This document shows, piece by piece, positions 17,437 to 26,200 of a DNA stretch of 45,878 nt. The stretch covers positions 1 through 45,878 of the forward strand of contig JAPHSY010000071.1 in the NCBI GenBank assembly GCA_026196495.1, in the 5' to 3' direction. Below the pieces are notes generated by a model, which was given only the letters and a program-made list of their open reading frames with translations, did no database searches and was not told the DNA's origin. A program made the position numbers and the translations under genes. Origin of the DNA: Magnetovibrio sp. (GTDB lineage Bacteria; Pseudomonadota; Alphaproteobacteria; Rhodospirillales; Magnetovibrionaceae). How positions within the stretch are numbered: position 1 is the stretch's first letter; the number at the start of each line of letters is the position of its first letter.

Positions 17437-19377
17437 ATGAATGCGGATCAGGCTTTAAATTGGACCCGTTATGAAGAGGGTGATCAAGTATACGACGACT
17501 TGCAGGAAAAGATTTTCCAGGCGGGTTGGTCTTATAAGTGCCCGACGTACGTACACCGCACACCACCATGCCAAGGTTCTTGCCCGTCTGGCCACGACAT
17601 CCGTGGTTGGTTGGCGATTGCACGCGGCATGGACAAGTCTCCGGTTGAAGGCCAACCTTGGCAAGAATATGCGTTCGAACGCATGGTCGAAGCCAACCCC
17701 TTCCCTGCCGTTATGGGTCGCGTTTGCCCCGCACCTTGTGAAGATGGCTGTAACCGCAACGAGGTCGATGATCAAGTTGGCATCAACGGTGTTGAACAAT
17801 ACGTCGGTGATTACGCCGTCGAAAATAAATTGAGTCTGCCAAAACCAGAAGCAGATACCGGCAAGAAAATTGCCGTCATCGGTGGTGGCCCAGGTGGCCT
17901 TTCCGCTGCATGGCAAATGCGCCGCAAAGGTCACAGCGTCACGGTTTTTGAAAAGCAAGAAAAACTCGGCGGTATGATGGCTTACGGTATCCCAGGCTAT
18001 CGCGTACCGCGAGACACTTTGGATGCTGAAATTGGGCGTATCTTGGACACTGGCGTTGAAGCCAAAACCGGTGTTGTAATTGGTAAAGATATCACCGTTG
18101 AACAACTTGAAGCCGACTACGATGCCATCTTCTGGGCCGTTGGCGCACAGAAAGGTCGCGGCTTGTTCTTGGACAGCTGGGAAGGCACCGAGAACTGCAT
18201 CAGCGGTGTCGCTTTCTTGGAAGCCTTTAACCAAGGTCGTTTGCACTACACCACCAAGAAAGTGGTTGTCGTCGGCGGTGGTGATACCTCTATCGACGTT
18301 GCATCTGTTGCGCGTCGCTTGGGCCACATCTCCACCATGGCAGAAAAGGATCGCCCTGAATCCATCGTCCTGGGCCACACGGCACACGATGTTGCTTCTG
18401 CGGCTCAACGTGAAGGCGTTGAATCCGTCCTGACTTCCTTGTTCCCGCTGGATGAAATGACCGCTTCCGAGCGTGAGCGTGAAGACGCAACCCGCGAAGG
18501 TGTGGAAATCAAAGGCGGCGTAATGCCGGTGGATATCGTCAAAGACGAAAATGGTCGCGCTACTGCACTGCGTATGTGCGAATGCACCATGGACGGCATG
18601 ACCCCGGTTCCGGTTGAAGGCACCGAATTCGATATCGAATGCGACCTAATCGTTTCTGCAATCGGTCAAATGGGTGACTTGGCTAATGGCCTTGAAAGTC
18701 TAGATAACGGCAAAGGCTTCATCGACACCAACAACATTTACCAAGTGAAGGGCAAAGATAAGCACTTCGCTGGTGGCGATATCATTCGTCCACACCTGTT
18801 GACCACGGCGATCGGCCACGGCTCTATCGCAGCGGAAAGCATGGATCATATGTTGGCAGGCACACCTGACGAACGCCGTCCGAAAGTTGATGCACACCAC
18901 TTCAGCCTGTTGGAAGAACTCTCCGCGCGTGGCCATAACCCGTCTGAGTATTCCATGGAACCTGTCCGTGGCACAGATTCTGACACATTTGCAATCCACA
19001 ACTACGAAGATCGTGCCAGCTCTCAAATCATCCCGCACGAAGACCTGTTCTTGGGCCACTACACCCATGATCCTGTTCAAAAACGTGCTGAAAAACACAT
19101 TGGTGCCGAAGAAGTTCTGGGTAACTTTGAAGAACGTCTGGTTGCGTTTAACGAAGAACAAGCTCAGCACGAAGGCGAACGTTGCATGAGCTGCGGCATG
19201 TGCTTCGAGTGTGACAACTGTGTCATTTTCTGTCCGCAAGATGCTGTATTCCGCGTCAAGCGCGACGAAAAGACCGTTGGGCGCTATGTTGCCACCGATT
19301 ATGCCAAGTGCATCGGTTGCCATGTCTGCCGCGATGTGTGCCCGACTGGCTACATCCAAATGGGTCTCGGTGAGTAA
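17437..19377 (+). CDS. dsrL: DsrL, FAD-dependent NAD(P)H oxidoreductase
   Basis: About 646 residues, related to the glutamate synthase small subunit. It has an N-terminal cysteine-rich segment (CQGSCPSGHDIRGWL and CPAPCEDGCNRNEVD), an FAD site IGGGPGGLSAAW, an NAD(P) site VVVGGGDTSIDVAS and an AIGQMGD turn. The C-terminus carries ferredoxin motifs: CMSCGMCFECDNCVIFCP and CIGCHVCRDVCP. In sulfur oxidisers it takes electrons from DsrAB and reduces NAD(P)+. The ATG at 17437 with AGGAAGG upstream is preferred over an upstream TTG at 17416. The 95-nt gap from dsrK has two small hairpins (CGGG-ATTA-CCCG and GGGGC-AAAA-GCCCC). Confidence 0.97.
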   Translation: MNADQALNWTRYEEGDQVYDDLQEKIFQAGWSYKCPTYVHRTPPCQGSCPSGHDIRGWLAIARGMDKSPVEGQPWQEYAFERMVEANPFPAVMGRVCPAPCEDGCNRNEVDDQVGINGVEQYVGDYAVENKLSLPKPEADTGKKIAVIGGGPGGLSAAWQMRRKGHSVTVFEKQEKLGGMMAYGIPGYRVPRDTLDAEIGRILDTGVEAKTGVVIGKDITVEQLEADYDAIFWAVGAQKGRGLFLDSWEGTENCISGVAFLEAFNQGRLHYTTKKVVVVGGGDTSIDVASVARRLGHISTMAEKDRPESIVLGHTAHDVASAAQREGVESVLTSLFPLDEMTASEREREDATREGVEIKGGVMPVDIVKDENGRATALRMCECTMDGMTPVPVEGTEFDIECDLIVSAIGQMGDLANGLESLDNGKGFIDTNNIYQVKGKDKHFAGGDIIRPHLLTTAIGHGSIAAESMDHMLAGTPDERRPKVDAHHFSLLEELSARGHNPSEYSMEPVRGTDSDTFAIHNYEDRASSQIIPHEDLFLGHYTHDPVQKRAEKHIGAEEVLGNFEERLVAFNEEQAQHEGERCMSCGMCFECDNCVIFCPQDAVFRVKRDEKTVGRYVATDYAKCIGCHVCRDVCPTGYIQMGLGE

Positions 19378-19413
19378 TCGGACTGATTGACTAGACTTAA
19401 GGAGGAACGTCGA

Positions 19414-19899
19414 ATGCGTTCGGCCTCTCGAATTCTGAGCCTCACAGTATTGGGGTTTGCTCTTCTCGCCATTGGACTGGGGATATCTTCCCCGGCCCAG
19501 GCTGGCGATGTGCCGCTGCCAAATCCGGCAAAAGCATTTAAGGGCGAACAATGTGTTGAACCCAATGACGTGATGCGCCGTAACCATTTTGAGTTTCTCA
19601 AACATCAGCGTGACGAAACGCTGCGCGAAGGGATCCGCGGTCAGAAGTACAGCTTGAATGACTGTGTTGATTGCCATGCTGTGAAGTCTCCGGACGTTGC
19701 AGGTGGCAAGGTGCGCACCCTCAAGCCCTTCTGCAAGGAATGCCACGATTACGCAGCCGTTTCGATTGATTGCTTTGCCTGCCACACGGGTGCTGCGGTA
19801 CCCGGTATCGGCAAGCAATCAGCCTTACCCAGTAATCACGACGTTACAAACGCGATTGCTGCCCTGGAAAAACACCTGGGGAAAGGCGCTGACCAATGA
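19414..19899 (+). CDS. dsrJ: DsrJ, periplasmic triheme cytochrome c
   Basis: A 161-residue protein. A signal sequence ends SSPAQA at residue 30 and may stay as an anchor. There are exactly three CxxCH heme sites: CVDCH (84-88), CKECH (107-111) and CFACH (120-124). C47 in GEQCVEP corresponds to the unusual cysteine heme ligand known for DsrJ. An AAGGAGG site precedes the ATG at 19414, so a TTG at 19387 is unnecessary. The stop overlaps the dsrO start (ATGA). Confidence 0.96.
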   Translation: MRSASRILSLTVLGFALLAIGLGISSPAQAGDVPLPNPAKAFKGEQCVEPNDVMRRNHFEFLKHQRDETLREGIRGQKYSLNDCVDCHAVKSPDVAGGKVRTLKPFCKECHDYAAVSIDCFACHTGAAVPGIGKQSALPSNHDVTNAIAALEKHLGKGADQ

Positions 19900-20645
19900 C
19901 GGATAAATCTATGAACAGTGTAGACAAAGCTCGTCGTAACTTGCTCAAAGGTGGCGCTGCAGCCGCAGTTGTGACCTTGGCACCGGGTGTAACCTTACAA
20001 ACGGTACAAGCAGCGGTAACCGGTCCGGCGACCAGTGCAAAACGTTGGGGCATGTTGGTTGATGCCAACGCACCTGAAGGTGTGTGGGACCTTGCGGTTG
20101 AAGCCTGCAAAGCCGAACAAGGCTGGGGCAAAACCGAAAACGTGAACCAAGCAACCGACCCGCAGTGGATCCGCAAAGTTTCGATCAAAGACCCGAAAAC
20201 GGGCGCCAAGGCAACCCTTCCGGTTATGTGCCAACACTGTGCCAAGCCACCGTGCGTTGATGTATGCCCCACAGGCGCATCCATGAAGCGCGCAGACGGT
20301 ATTGTCTTGGTCGACAAACACATCTGTATCGGCTGCCGCTTCTGCATGATGGCTTGCCCTTATTCTTGCCGTTCATTCGTACACGAAGATGTGCGCGGTC
20401 AAAAACCACATATGCCACGTGGCAAAGGCACCGTCGAAGCATGTACCATGTGTGTGCATCGCGTTGACAAAGGTCAAAAGCCTGCTTGTGTTGATGCCGT
20501 GAACGCTGCTGGTTCAAACGCCATCATCTTTGGTGATCTGAACGATCCAAATTCTGATATTGCCCGCGCAGTCTCTAAATTCGTGACCCAGCGCATCCGC
20601 TCTGACCTCGGTGTCGAGCCTGGCATCCATTACCGGGGGATTTAA
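19896..20645 (+). CDS. dsrO: DsrO, periplasmic Tat-exported ferredoxin subunit
   Basis: A 249-residue iron-sulfur protein. The Tat signal KARRNLLKGG has the twin arginines and is followed by a hydrophobic stretch ending near TVQA. Cysteine groups suitable for several [4Fe-4S] clusters follow: CQHCAKPPCVDVCP, CIGCRFCMMACPYSC and CTMCVHR with a later CVD. It acts with DsrJ and DsrP at the periplasmic face. It overlaps dsrJ by 4 nt, and dsrP starts 5 nt after its stop. Confidence 0.96.
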   Translation: MTDKSMNSVDKARRNLLKGGAAAAVVTLAPGVTLQTVQAAVTGPATSAKRWGMLVDANAPEGVWDLAVEACKAEQGWGKTENVNQATDPQWIRKVSIKDPKTGAKATLPVMCQHCAKPPCVDVCPTGASMKRADGIVLVDKHICIGCRFCMMACPYSCRSFVHEDVRGQKPHMPRGKGTVEACTMCVHRVDKGQKPACVDAVNAAGSNAIIFGDLNDPNSDIARAVSKFVTQRIRSDLGVEPGIHYRGI

Positions 20646-20650
20646 GGACT

Positions 20651-21868
20651 ATGGCTGCTGATACCACCGTATACAAAGAAATCGAAGGCAAAGGCGGAGA
20701 TTACTTTTCGCTGATTGGCTGGCTGGGTGTAATGATCTTGGCTGCGCTTTATGCCGTTTACAATATGGAACACCATGGCCATGTGGTCACAGGAATGACC
20801 AACGCCGTTGTTTGGGGAACCCCCCACGTGCTGGCAATCTTCTTGATTGTTGCAGCTTCCGGTGCCTTGAACGTGGCTTCCATCTCATCCGTCTTTGGCC
20901 GCACCCACTACAAGCCCTTGTCGCGTATTTCCGCGCTGACAGCCGTGGCTTTGCTGGCTGGTGGCCTGATGGTGTTGGTGCTTGATCTGGGCCGGCCCGA
21001 TCGTTTGATTGTGGCCATGACCTACTACAACTTCAAATCCATCTTTGCTTGGAACATCATTCTCTATAACGGCTTCTTCGTAATCGTTTTGGCCTATCTG
21101 TGGATGATGATGGAACGCCGCATGAACCCGCATTCCAAGAAAATTGGTATGATGGCCTTTCTCTGGCGTTTGATCCTAACCACTGGTACTGGCTCAATCT
21201 TCGGTTTCCTTGTAGCCCGTCCTGGTTATGACGCTGCTATCATGGCACCGCTGTTTATCGCCATGTCGTTCGCATTTGGTTTGGCATTCTTCATCATTAT
21301 GATCAGTGTCAGCTACAAAGCATCTGACCGTCCGCTAGGTGATTTCATCCTGTTCAAAATGCGCAATCTTTTGGGTGTGTTTATTGCCGCAGTTCTGTAC
21401 TTTACAGCCGTGCAACACCTAACCAATCTGTATGCTGCTGAACACGCTGGCATCGAAGCTTTTATCCTATGGGATGGCGGCATCTACACTTTCTTGTTCT
21501 GGGTCGTACAGATCGGCCTCGGCAGCTTGATCCCGTTGGCAATCTTGTTTAACCCGGCATCAGGACGTTCCTGCCAAGGCATTATGACAGCCGCAGGTTT
21601 GGTCATCATCGGTGGCATTGCTCAACTCTATGTCATCATCATTGGTGGACAAGCGTTCCCACTACAACTCTTCCCTGGCATGGAAGTATCTTCCAGCTTC
21701 TTCGATGGTGCAGTGCATTCGTATGCACCAAGCCACTGGGAAGTCATGCTTGGTTTGGGTGGCATCGCCGCTGCGATCTTGATCATTGTGATTGCTGTGA
21801 AATACCTGCCTTTGCTGCCGACCAGCTTATCTGATGCAAAAATTGACCCGCATCACAAAGTAAAATAA
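20651..21868 (+). CDS. dsrP: DsrP, NrfD-family quinone-interacting membrane subunit
   Basis: A 405-residue protein with about ten hydrophobic helices of the NrfD/PsrC type, completing DsrMKJOP. Family marks include the LVLDLGRPDRL segment and the FNPASGRS region. It is expected to exchange electrons with quinones and DsrO. AAGGA overlaps the dsrO stop at a short spacing, consistent with coupling. A terminator follows. Confidence 0.95.
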   Translation: MAADTTVYKEIEGKGGDYFSLIGWLGVMILAALYAVYNMEHHGHVVTGMTNAVVWGTPHVLAIFLIVAASGALNVASISSVFGRTHYKPLSRISALTAVALLAGGLMVLVLDLGRPDRLIVAMTYYNFKSIFAWNIILYNGFFVIVLAYLWMMMERRMNPHSKKIGMMAFLWRLILTTGTGSIFGFLVARPGYDAAIMAPLFIAMSFAFGLAFFIIMISVSYKASDRPLGDFILFKMRNLLGVFIAAVLYFTAVQHLTNLYAAEHAGIEAFILWDGGIYTFLFWVVQIGLGSLIPLAILFNPASGRSCQGIMTAAGLVIIGGIAQLYVIIIGGQAFPLQLFPGMEVSSSFFDGAVHSYAPSHWEVMLGLGGIAAAILIIVIAVKYLPLLPTSLSDAKIDPHHKVK

Positions 21869-21886
21869 GGCTTAGGTCAGAATACC

Positions 21887-21960
21887 AACCGTTCTTCTCG
21901 GGGGAGGAGTGAACGGTTCATCGGGGGGGCTCCAAGCTTTACGCTTGGGCCCCTTCTTTG
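21887..21960 (+). terminator. Terminator region after dsrP
   Basis: Two hairpins in tandem. AACCGTTC (21887-21894) pairs with GAACGGTT (21911-21918). Then GGGGC-T-CCAAGC (21926-21937) pairs with GCTTGGGCCCC (21943-21953) with one bulge, followed by a T-rich stretch (TTCTTTGATTT). It separates dsrA-P from the siroheme gene group. Confidence 0.65.
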
Positions 21961-22055
21961 ATTTCAAGGGCTATTTTGATCTATTTTCACCCTTGGGTTT
22001 TGCACACAAACAGGGGTATTGTTCCCCTAACTTAAGTAACTGGATTGATTGACAC

Positions 22056-23060
22056 ATGAGCACAGAACACCCCTTCGCCCAATTCATCCGCATCATTGGT
22101 CGTGGCCCCAATCTGTCACGCCCCCTGGATGAAGAAGAAATGTATGAAGCCGCACAAATGATTGCACGCGGCGATGTCGAGCCCCTGCAACTGGGTGCTT
22201 TCTTGTGCATTTTGCGGGTTCGGACCGAAGTTCCGGGCGAAGGCGCTGGATTTGTACGTGCCATGCGTGACAGTTACAAAGCCCCTGAAGGTGCCCCAAC
22301 CGTCGATCTTGACTGGGCAACCTATTCCGGTAAAAAGCGCCAGTTGCCCTGGTATTTGCTGTCAGCATTCCTGCTGGCCCAAAACGGCATCACCATTTGT
22401 ATGCAAGGCACAGAAGGCCACACCGATGATCGCTTGTTTTCCAGCGATGCTTTGAGCCAACTGGGTGTGAAATTGGCAGGTTCCATGGAGGAAGCCGCCG
22501 AACAGATTAAGGCCACCAACTTTGCTTATCTGCCACTGCGTAACTTTATGCCCCGTCTTCAGGAAATTATCGAACTGAAGCCGATCTTGGGGGTACGTTC
22601 CCCGGTCAACACCTTTGCACGCATGCTTAACCCGTTTAACGCCGCCCATGAGTTGCAAACCGTGTTCCACCCCAACTATCGCGATGTCCACCGTGACACC
22701 GCACAATTACTGGGACAAAAACACATGGCCGTATTTAAAGGCGAAGGTGGTGAGGCTGAACGCCGTCCGCACAAACCTGTCATGGTCCAATACCTCCACG
22801 ATGGCCAAAAATCTGAAGAAATGTGGCCCGCACTGGTGAGTGAAGATGCATTCTACAAAGACGACAATCTGGATGTCGCACGTCTGCCCAAAATTTGGAA
22901 TGGTGAAGCAAGCGATGAATACGGTGAAGCTGCCATCATCGGTACTGCTGCCTATGTTTTGCGCCTGATGGGACGCGCCAATAGCCCAGAAGAAGCCATA
23001 GAACAAGCCACCAAAATGTGGAACACTCGCAACCGCGCCGAACTGATCAAAGCGGCTTAA
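22056..23060 (+). CDS. TrpD2-like (YbiB-type) glycosyltransferase-fold protein
   Basis: A 334-residue protein with the fold of anthranilate phosphoribosyltransferase. The helical N-domain has LDEEEMYEAAQMIARGDVEP and LGAFLCILRVR; the larger domain has PILGVRSPVNTFARMLNPF. The GTGGD and KHG signatures needed for phosphoribosyl pyrophosphate in TrpD are not present; TYSGKKRQLP takes the first place, as in TrpD2/YbiB proteins. It therefore probably does not make tryptophan. TrpD2 proteins are known mainly as nucleic-acid binders of unclear role. It sits directly upstream of dsrN (22-nt gap) in the siroheme group, so a role linked to siroheme or Dsr biogenesis is possible but unproven. No strong ribosome site was seen. 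Confidence 0.8.
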   Translation: MSTEHPFAQFIRIIGRGPNLSRPLDEEEMYEAAQMIARGDVEPLQLGAFLCILRVRTEVPGEGAGFVRAMRDSYKAPEGAPTVDLDWATYSGKKRQLPWYLLSAFLLAQNGITICMQGTEGHTDDRLFSSDALSQLGVKLAGSMEEAAEQIKATNFAYLPLRNFMPRLQEIIELKPILGVRSPVNTFARMLNPFNAAHELQTVFHPNYRDVHRDTAQLLGQKHMAVFKGEGGEAERRPHKPVMVQYLHDGQKSEEMWPALVSEDAFYKDDNLDVARLPKIWNGEASDEYGEAAIIGTAAYVLRLMGRANSPEEAIEQATKMWNTRNRAELIKAA

Positions 23061-23082
23061 CAGAGACTGAGACCTTCCCCCC

Positions 23083-24507
23083 ATGGGCCATATTCTTCTT
23101 TCTGCGACACACAAATCTTCGGGTAAGACCATGGTCACCACGGGTTTGACCCGGGCGCTGAAATTACGCGGGAAAAAGGTTCAAACCTTTAAAAAGGGTC
23201 CCGACTATATCGATCCCAAATGGCTGTCAGAAGCCGCAGGTCAACCTTGTTACAACCTTGATTTCCACACACAATCTAATGATGAAATCATAGACCTATT
23301 TGCTGAAAAATCATCAGGATCTGATATTTCAATCATTGAAGGCAACAAAGGTCTTCACGATGGTGTCGATGTCGAAGGATCCAATTCCAACGCTGCATTG
23401 GCAAAAATGTTGGGGGCTCCGGTTATATTAATTATTGATACCGTGGGGATCACCCGCGGCATTGCACCATTGTTGTTGGGCTACCAGGCATTTGACCCCG
23501 ATATCAACATCGCAGGCGTCATTTTGAACAAAGTCATGGGACCACGCCATGAAGAAAAGCTCATTGCTGCGGTCAAACGCTACACCGACATCGAAGTGTT
23601 GGGTTGTGTCCGTCGCAATGCCCGTTTGGGTGTGGACGAGCGTCACATCGGCCTGATCCCCAGCAACGAACACCCAACGGCTCGCACCCGCATCGAAACC
23701 TTAGCTGAACAAATCGCTGAACAAGTGGACCTGGACCGTATCGAAGCCATTGCCAATAGTGTCCCTGCTGCACATAGGGTTTCCCAGTCAAAACCACAAG
23801 AGCGTGTACGTCCAGATGTACGCATTGCCATCGCCAAAGACCCTGCATTTGGCTTTTATTATGCCGATGACCTGGAATCTCTGAAACAAGCCGGGGCTCA
23901 GTTGGTTTACTTCAACGCAATTAATGACGTCTATCTCCCGACTTGTGATGGACTGTTTTTAGGCGGTGGTTTTCCAGAAACTCAGATGAAGGCGTTGGAA
24001 GCCAATAAAACCCTACGAGCACGTATCAGGGCCGCAATCGAAGCCGGTCTACCGACCTATGCCGAATGTGGTGGCTTGATGTATCTGTCGCGTTCCATTT
24101 CCTGGCATGAAGACACTCATATGATGGCTGGTGTCATACCGGCGGATGCGACCATGCATCCCCGTCCACAAGGGCGCGGTTATGTCCATTTGTTCCCGTC
24201 TGACAACCACCCCTGGAAAATAACGGATCAATCGTGCACATTTGAAGGTGATTTCATTCCTGCACACGAATTTCATCATTCCCGCCTTGATAATATCGAA
24301 GGCGACCTCACATTTGCTTTTGATGTGAAGCGTGGCCAAGGTGTCAACGGGACTCAGGATGGTATCGTCATACACAACATGGTGGCGAACTATGCCCATT
24401 TACGCTCGACCAGCAAATGTCGTTGGGCCGAAGCCTTCACCGCCTTTGTGCGCGAACATAAACAAGCGCGAAATGGCGCACCTTCCCCAGCACAAATTGC
24501 TGGCTAG
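23083..24507 (+). CDS. dsrN: DsrN, siroheme amidase (cobyrinate a,c-diamide synthase-like)
   Basis: A 474-residue glutamine-dependent amidotransferase homologous to CbiA/CobB. The N-terminal ATP-binding domain has THKSSGKTMVTTGLTRAL and KKGPDYIDP. The C-terminal glutaminase-like domain has the nucleophile cysteine in YAECGGLMYLS and a late histidine in EFHHS. In sulfur oxidisers DsrN converts siroheme to the siroheme amide of DsrAB. Placement beside dsr and siroheme genes, with no other cobalamin genes, supports DsrN over CbiA. Confidence 0.92.
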   Translation: MGHILLSATHKSSGKTMVTTGLTRALKLRGKKVQTFKKGPDYIDPKWLSEAAGQPCYNLDFHTQSNDEIIDLFAEKSSGSDISIIEGNKGLHDGVDVEGSNSNAALAKMLGAPVILIIDTVGITRGIAPLLLGYQAFDPDINIAGVILNKVMGPRHEEKLIAAVKRYTDIEVLGCVRRNARLGVDERHIGLIPSNEHPTARTRIETLAEQIAEQVDLDRIEAIANSVPAAHRVSQSKPQERVRPDVRIAIAKDPAFGFYYADDLESLKQAGAQLVYFNAINDVYLPTCDGLFLGGGFPETQMKALEANKTLRARIRAAIEAGLPTYAECGGLMYLSRSISWHEDTHMMAGVIPADATMHPRPQGRGYVHLFPSDNHPWKITDQSCTFEGDFIPAHEFHHSRLDNIEGDLTFAFDVKRGQGVNGTQDGIVIHNMVANYAHLRSTSKCRWAEAFTAFVREHKQARNGAPSPAQIAG

Positions 24508-24540
24508 GAAGCTTAAGAACAAGAATTTGAGGATACGACT

Positions 24541-25359
24541 TTGACCAACTCACTGCTGAATAACGATAACGTCAGCGTATTTATTATCGGAGCAGGTCCG
24601 GGCGATCCCGGCTTGTTAACGCTTAAGGCTGCTGAATGCCTGAAAATAGCCGATGTGGTTGTCTATGACCGTCTGGTATCCGACGAAATTTTAGCCATGG
24701 TCAATCCAAACGCTGAAAAGATTTTTGCGGGCAAGGCTGCACGCGATCACTTTATGCCTCAAGATGAGATCAATCAAACTTTGGTCGACTTGGCGCGCCT
24801 GGATAAAACTGTTGTTCGCCTAAAAGGTGGCGATCCGTTTATTTTCGGTCGCGGCAGCGAAGAAGCCATGTTTTTGGCTGAACACGATATCGACTTTGAA
24901 ATTGTCCCCGGCATTACCGCCTCAGCTGGTTGTGGAGCCTATGCAGGAATCCCGCTCACCCATCGTGGTTATGTAACAGGTGTCCGCTTTGTCACCGGAC
25001 ATTGCCAAGCAGGGCAACACCTGGATCTCAATTGGAAAAGCTTGGCCGATCCCAAAACCACATTGGTGATCTACATGGGCCTCATTAATATCCAGAAAAT
25101 TTCAGATGAACTGATCAAGGCTGGGTTGCCCGCAGATACCCCTGCTGCTGGAATTGAACGTGGCACCACGCCGGATCAACGCACCATCACCACGACTTTG
25201 GAAAATCTGCCCCAGTGTATTGAACGCGCAGAACTGAAAGCGCCATCTTTGTTGATCATCGGTAAAGTGGTCGAGCTGTCAAAAACCATTGCATGGCATA
25301 CCCATGCTCATGAATGCATGTTGGATGATATAGAGGATAACGCATCAAATAATGGCTGA
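24541..25359 (+). CDS. cobA: Uroporphyrinogen-III C-methyltransferase (SUMT)
   Basis: A 272-residue enzyme that makes precorrin-2 from uroporphyrinogen III with two S-adenosylmethionine. Motifs: GAGPGDPGLLTLKA, VVYDRLVS, RLKGGDPFIFGRGSEE, VPGITASAG and a late GKVVEL. It lacks the CysG dehydrogenase/chelatase domain. The start is TTG at 24541, with GAGGAT about 8 nt upstream; no better ATG exists near the N-terminus. Its last codons overlap the following chelatase-like gene by 8 nt, so the two are co-translated. It supplies siroheme for DsrAB. Confidence 0.93.
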   Translation: MTNSLLNNDNVSVFIIGAGPGDPGLLTLKAAECLKIADVVVYDRLVSDEILAMVNPNAEKIFAGKAARDHFMPQDEINQTLVDLARLDKTVVRLKGGDPFIFGRGSEEAMFLAEHDIDFEIVPGITASAGCGAYAGIPLTHRGYVTGVRFVTGHCQAGQHLDLNWKSLADPKTTLVIYMGLINIQKISDELIKAGLPADTPAAGIERGTTPDQRTITTTLENLPQCIERAELKAPSLLIIGKVVELSKTIAWHTHAHECMLDDIEDNASNNG

Positions 25360-26200
25360 TGATACTTCCGCCTTTTTGGATTTCAGTGCTGCAAGTTTAC
25401 TGATTACGGCACATGGCTCACCCAGCACCACAGGGGGGCGAACGTCATCACGCAAACATGCACAAACCATTAAAAACCTCAGGGTTTTTGAAGATGTTCA
25501 GGCAGGTTTTCTAACCGAAAAACCATTTGTCGATGGTGTTTTGGATTCCATGACCTCACCTGAAGTCTATGTTCTGCCCAACTTGGTCTGTGCGGGCTAT
25601 ATCTCAACCCATAAGTTGCCACAGGCTTTAGGCCTCACTGGTGACGTAACGGAACGCATTGGCCCAAATGGTCATCAACGCATTATCTTATGTAAGCCCG
25701 TGGGAACAGACCCTGGCGTGGTTAAAGTTTTTGCTAGCCGCATTCTGACCACCATGCGCGCATTACAAATTGAACAAGATGACTGCGCCATTATTGTCAT
25801 AGGTCATGGATCACAAAAAAGCCGAGCATCCTTCAACTCCACCACACAGTTATCCCAAGATATTGCCAAGCATGGCATCATGGCACCAATTCAAACCGCC
25901 TTTTTAGAAGAGCCAACCCTCATAGCCGACTGGCGCCAACTCACTGATGCCAAAACCGTGGTATTCGCCCCATATTTAATATCCGACGGCTATCACGGAT
26001 CAGATGAAATTCCCCGTGACATTGGTTTTGATCCAAAGTCCACTGAGTTCCAAGAACGTCTAGAACAAGTCCTACCCAATGAAGTTGAAGTAGATGGGCG
26101 ACGTTTGGTTTACTTACCACCTTTGGGCGATGCGCCTGAAATGGCAGAGTTGATGCTCAATCGCGTGCGCACAGCTCAATCCACTTTGGCAGCGCGCTGA
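25352..26200 (+). CDS. Two-domain CbiX/SirB-type chelatase
   Basis: A 282-residue protein with two tandem CbiX-like halves. Each half opens with a histidine motif, ITAHGSP near residue 20 and VIGHGSQ near 150. Each also has a later metal-type histidine, GYISTHKLP in the first and GYHGSDEIPRD in the second. The family inserts Fe2+ or Co2+ into sirohydrochlorin. With the SUMT and dsrN just upstream, the likely job is Fe2+ insertion for siroheme. No precorrin-2 dehydrogenase is encoded here, so that step must be elsewhere or done by this protein. The 3' end overlaps the convergent EamA gene by 25 bp. Confidence 0.85.
   Translation: MADDTSAFLDFSAASLLITAHGSPSTTGGRTSSRKHAQTIKNLRVFEDVQAGFLTEKPFVDGVLDSMTSPEVYVLPNLVCAGYISTHKLPQALGLTGDVTERIGPNGHQRIILCKPVGTDPGVVKVFASRILTTMRALQIEQDDCAIIVIGHGSQKSRASFNSTTQLSQDIAKHGIMAPIQTAFLEEPTLIADWRQLTDAKTVVFAPYLISDGYHGSDEIPRDIGFDPKSTEFQERLEQVLPNEVEVDGRRLVYLPPLGDAPEMAELMLNRVRTAQSTLAAR

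Noticed and set aside
22056-23060. Naming this gene trpD
   Set aside because: The phosphoribosyl-pyrophosphate motifs GTGGD and KHG are missing and no trp genes are adjacent.
23083-24507. Naming this gene cbiA/cobB of cobalamin synthesis
   Set aside because: No other cobalamin genes are nearby, while the complete dsr and siroheme context matches dsrN.
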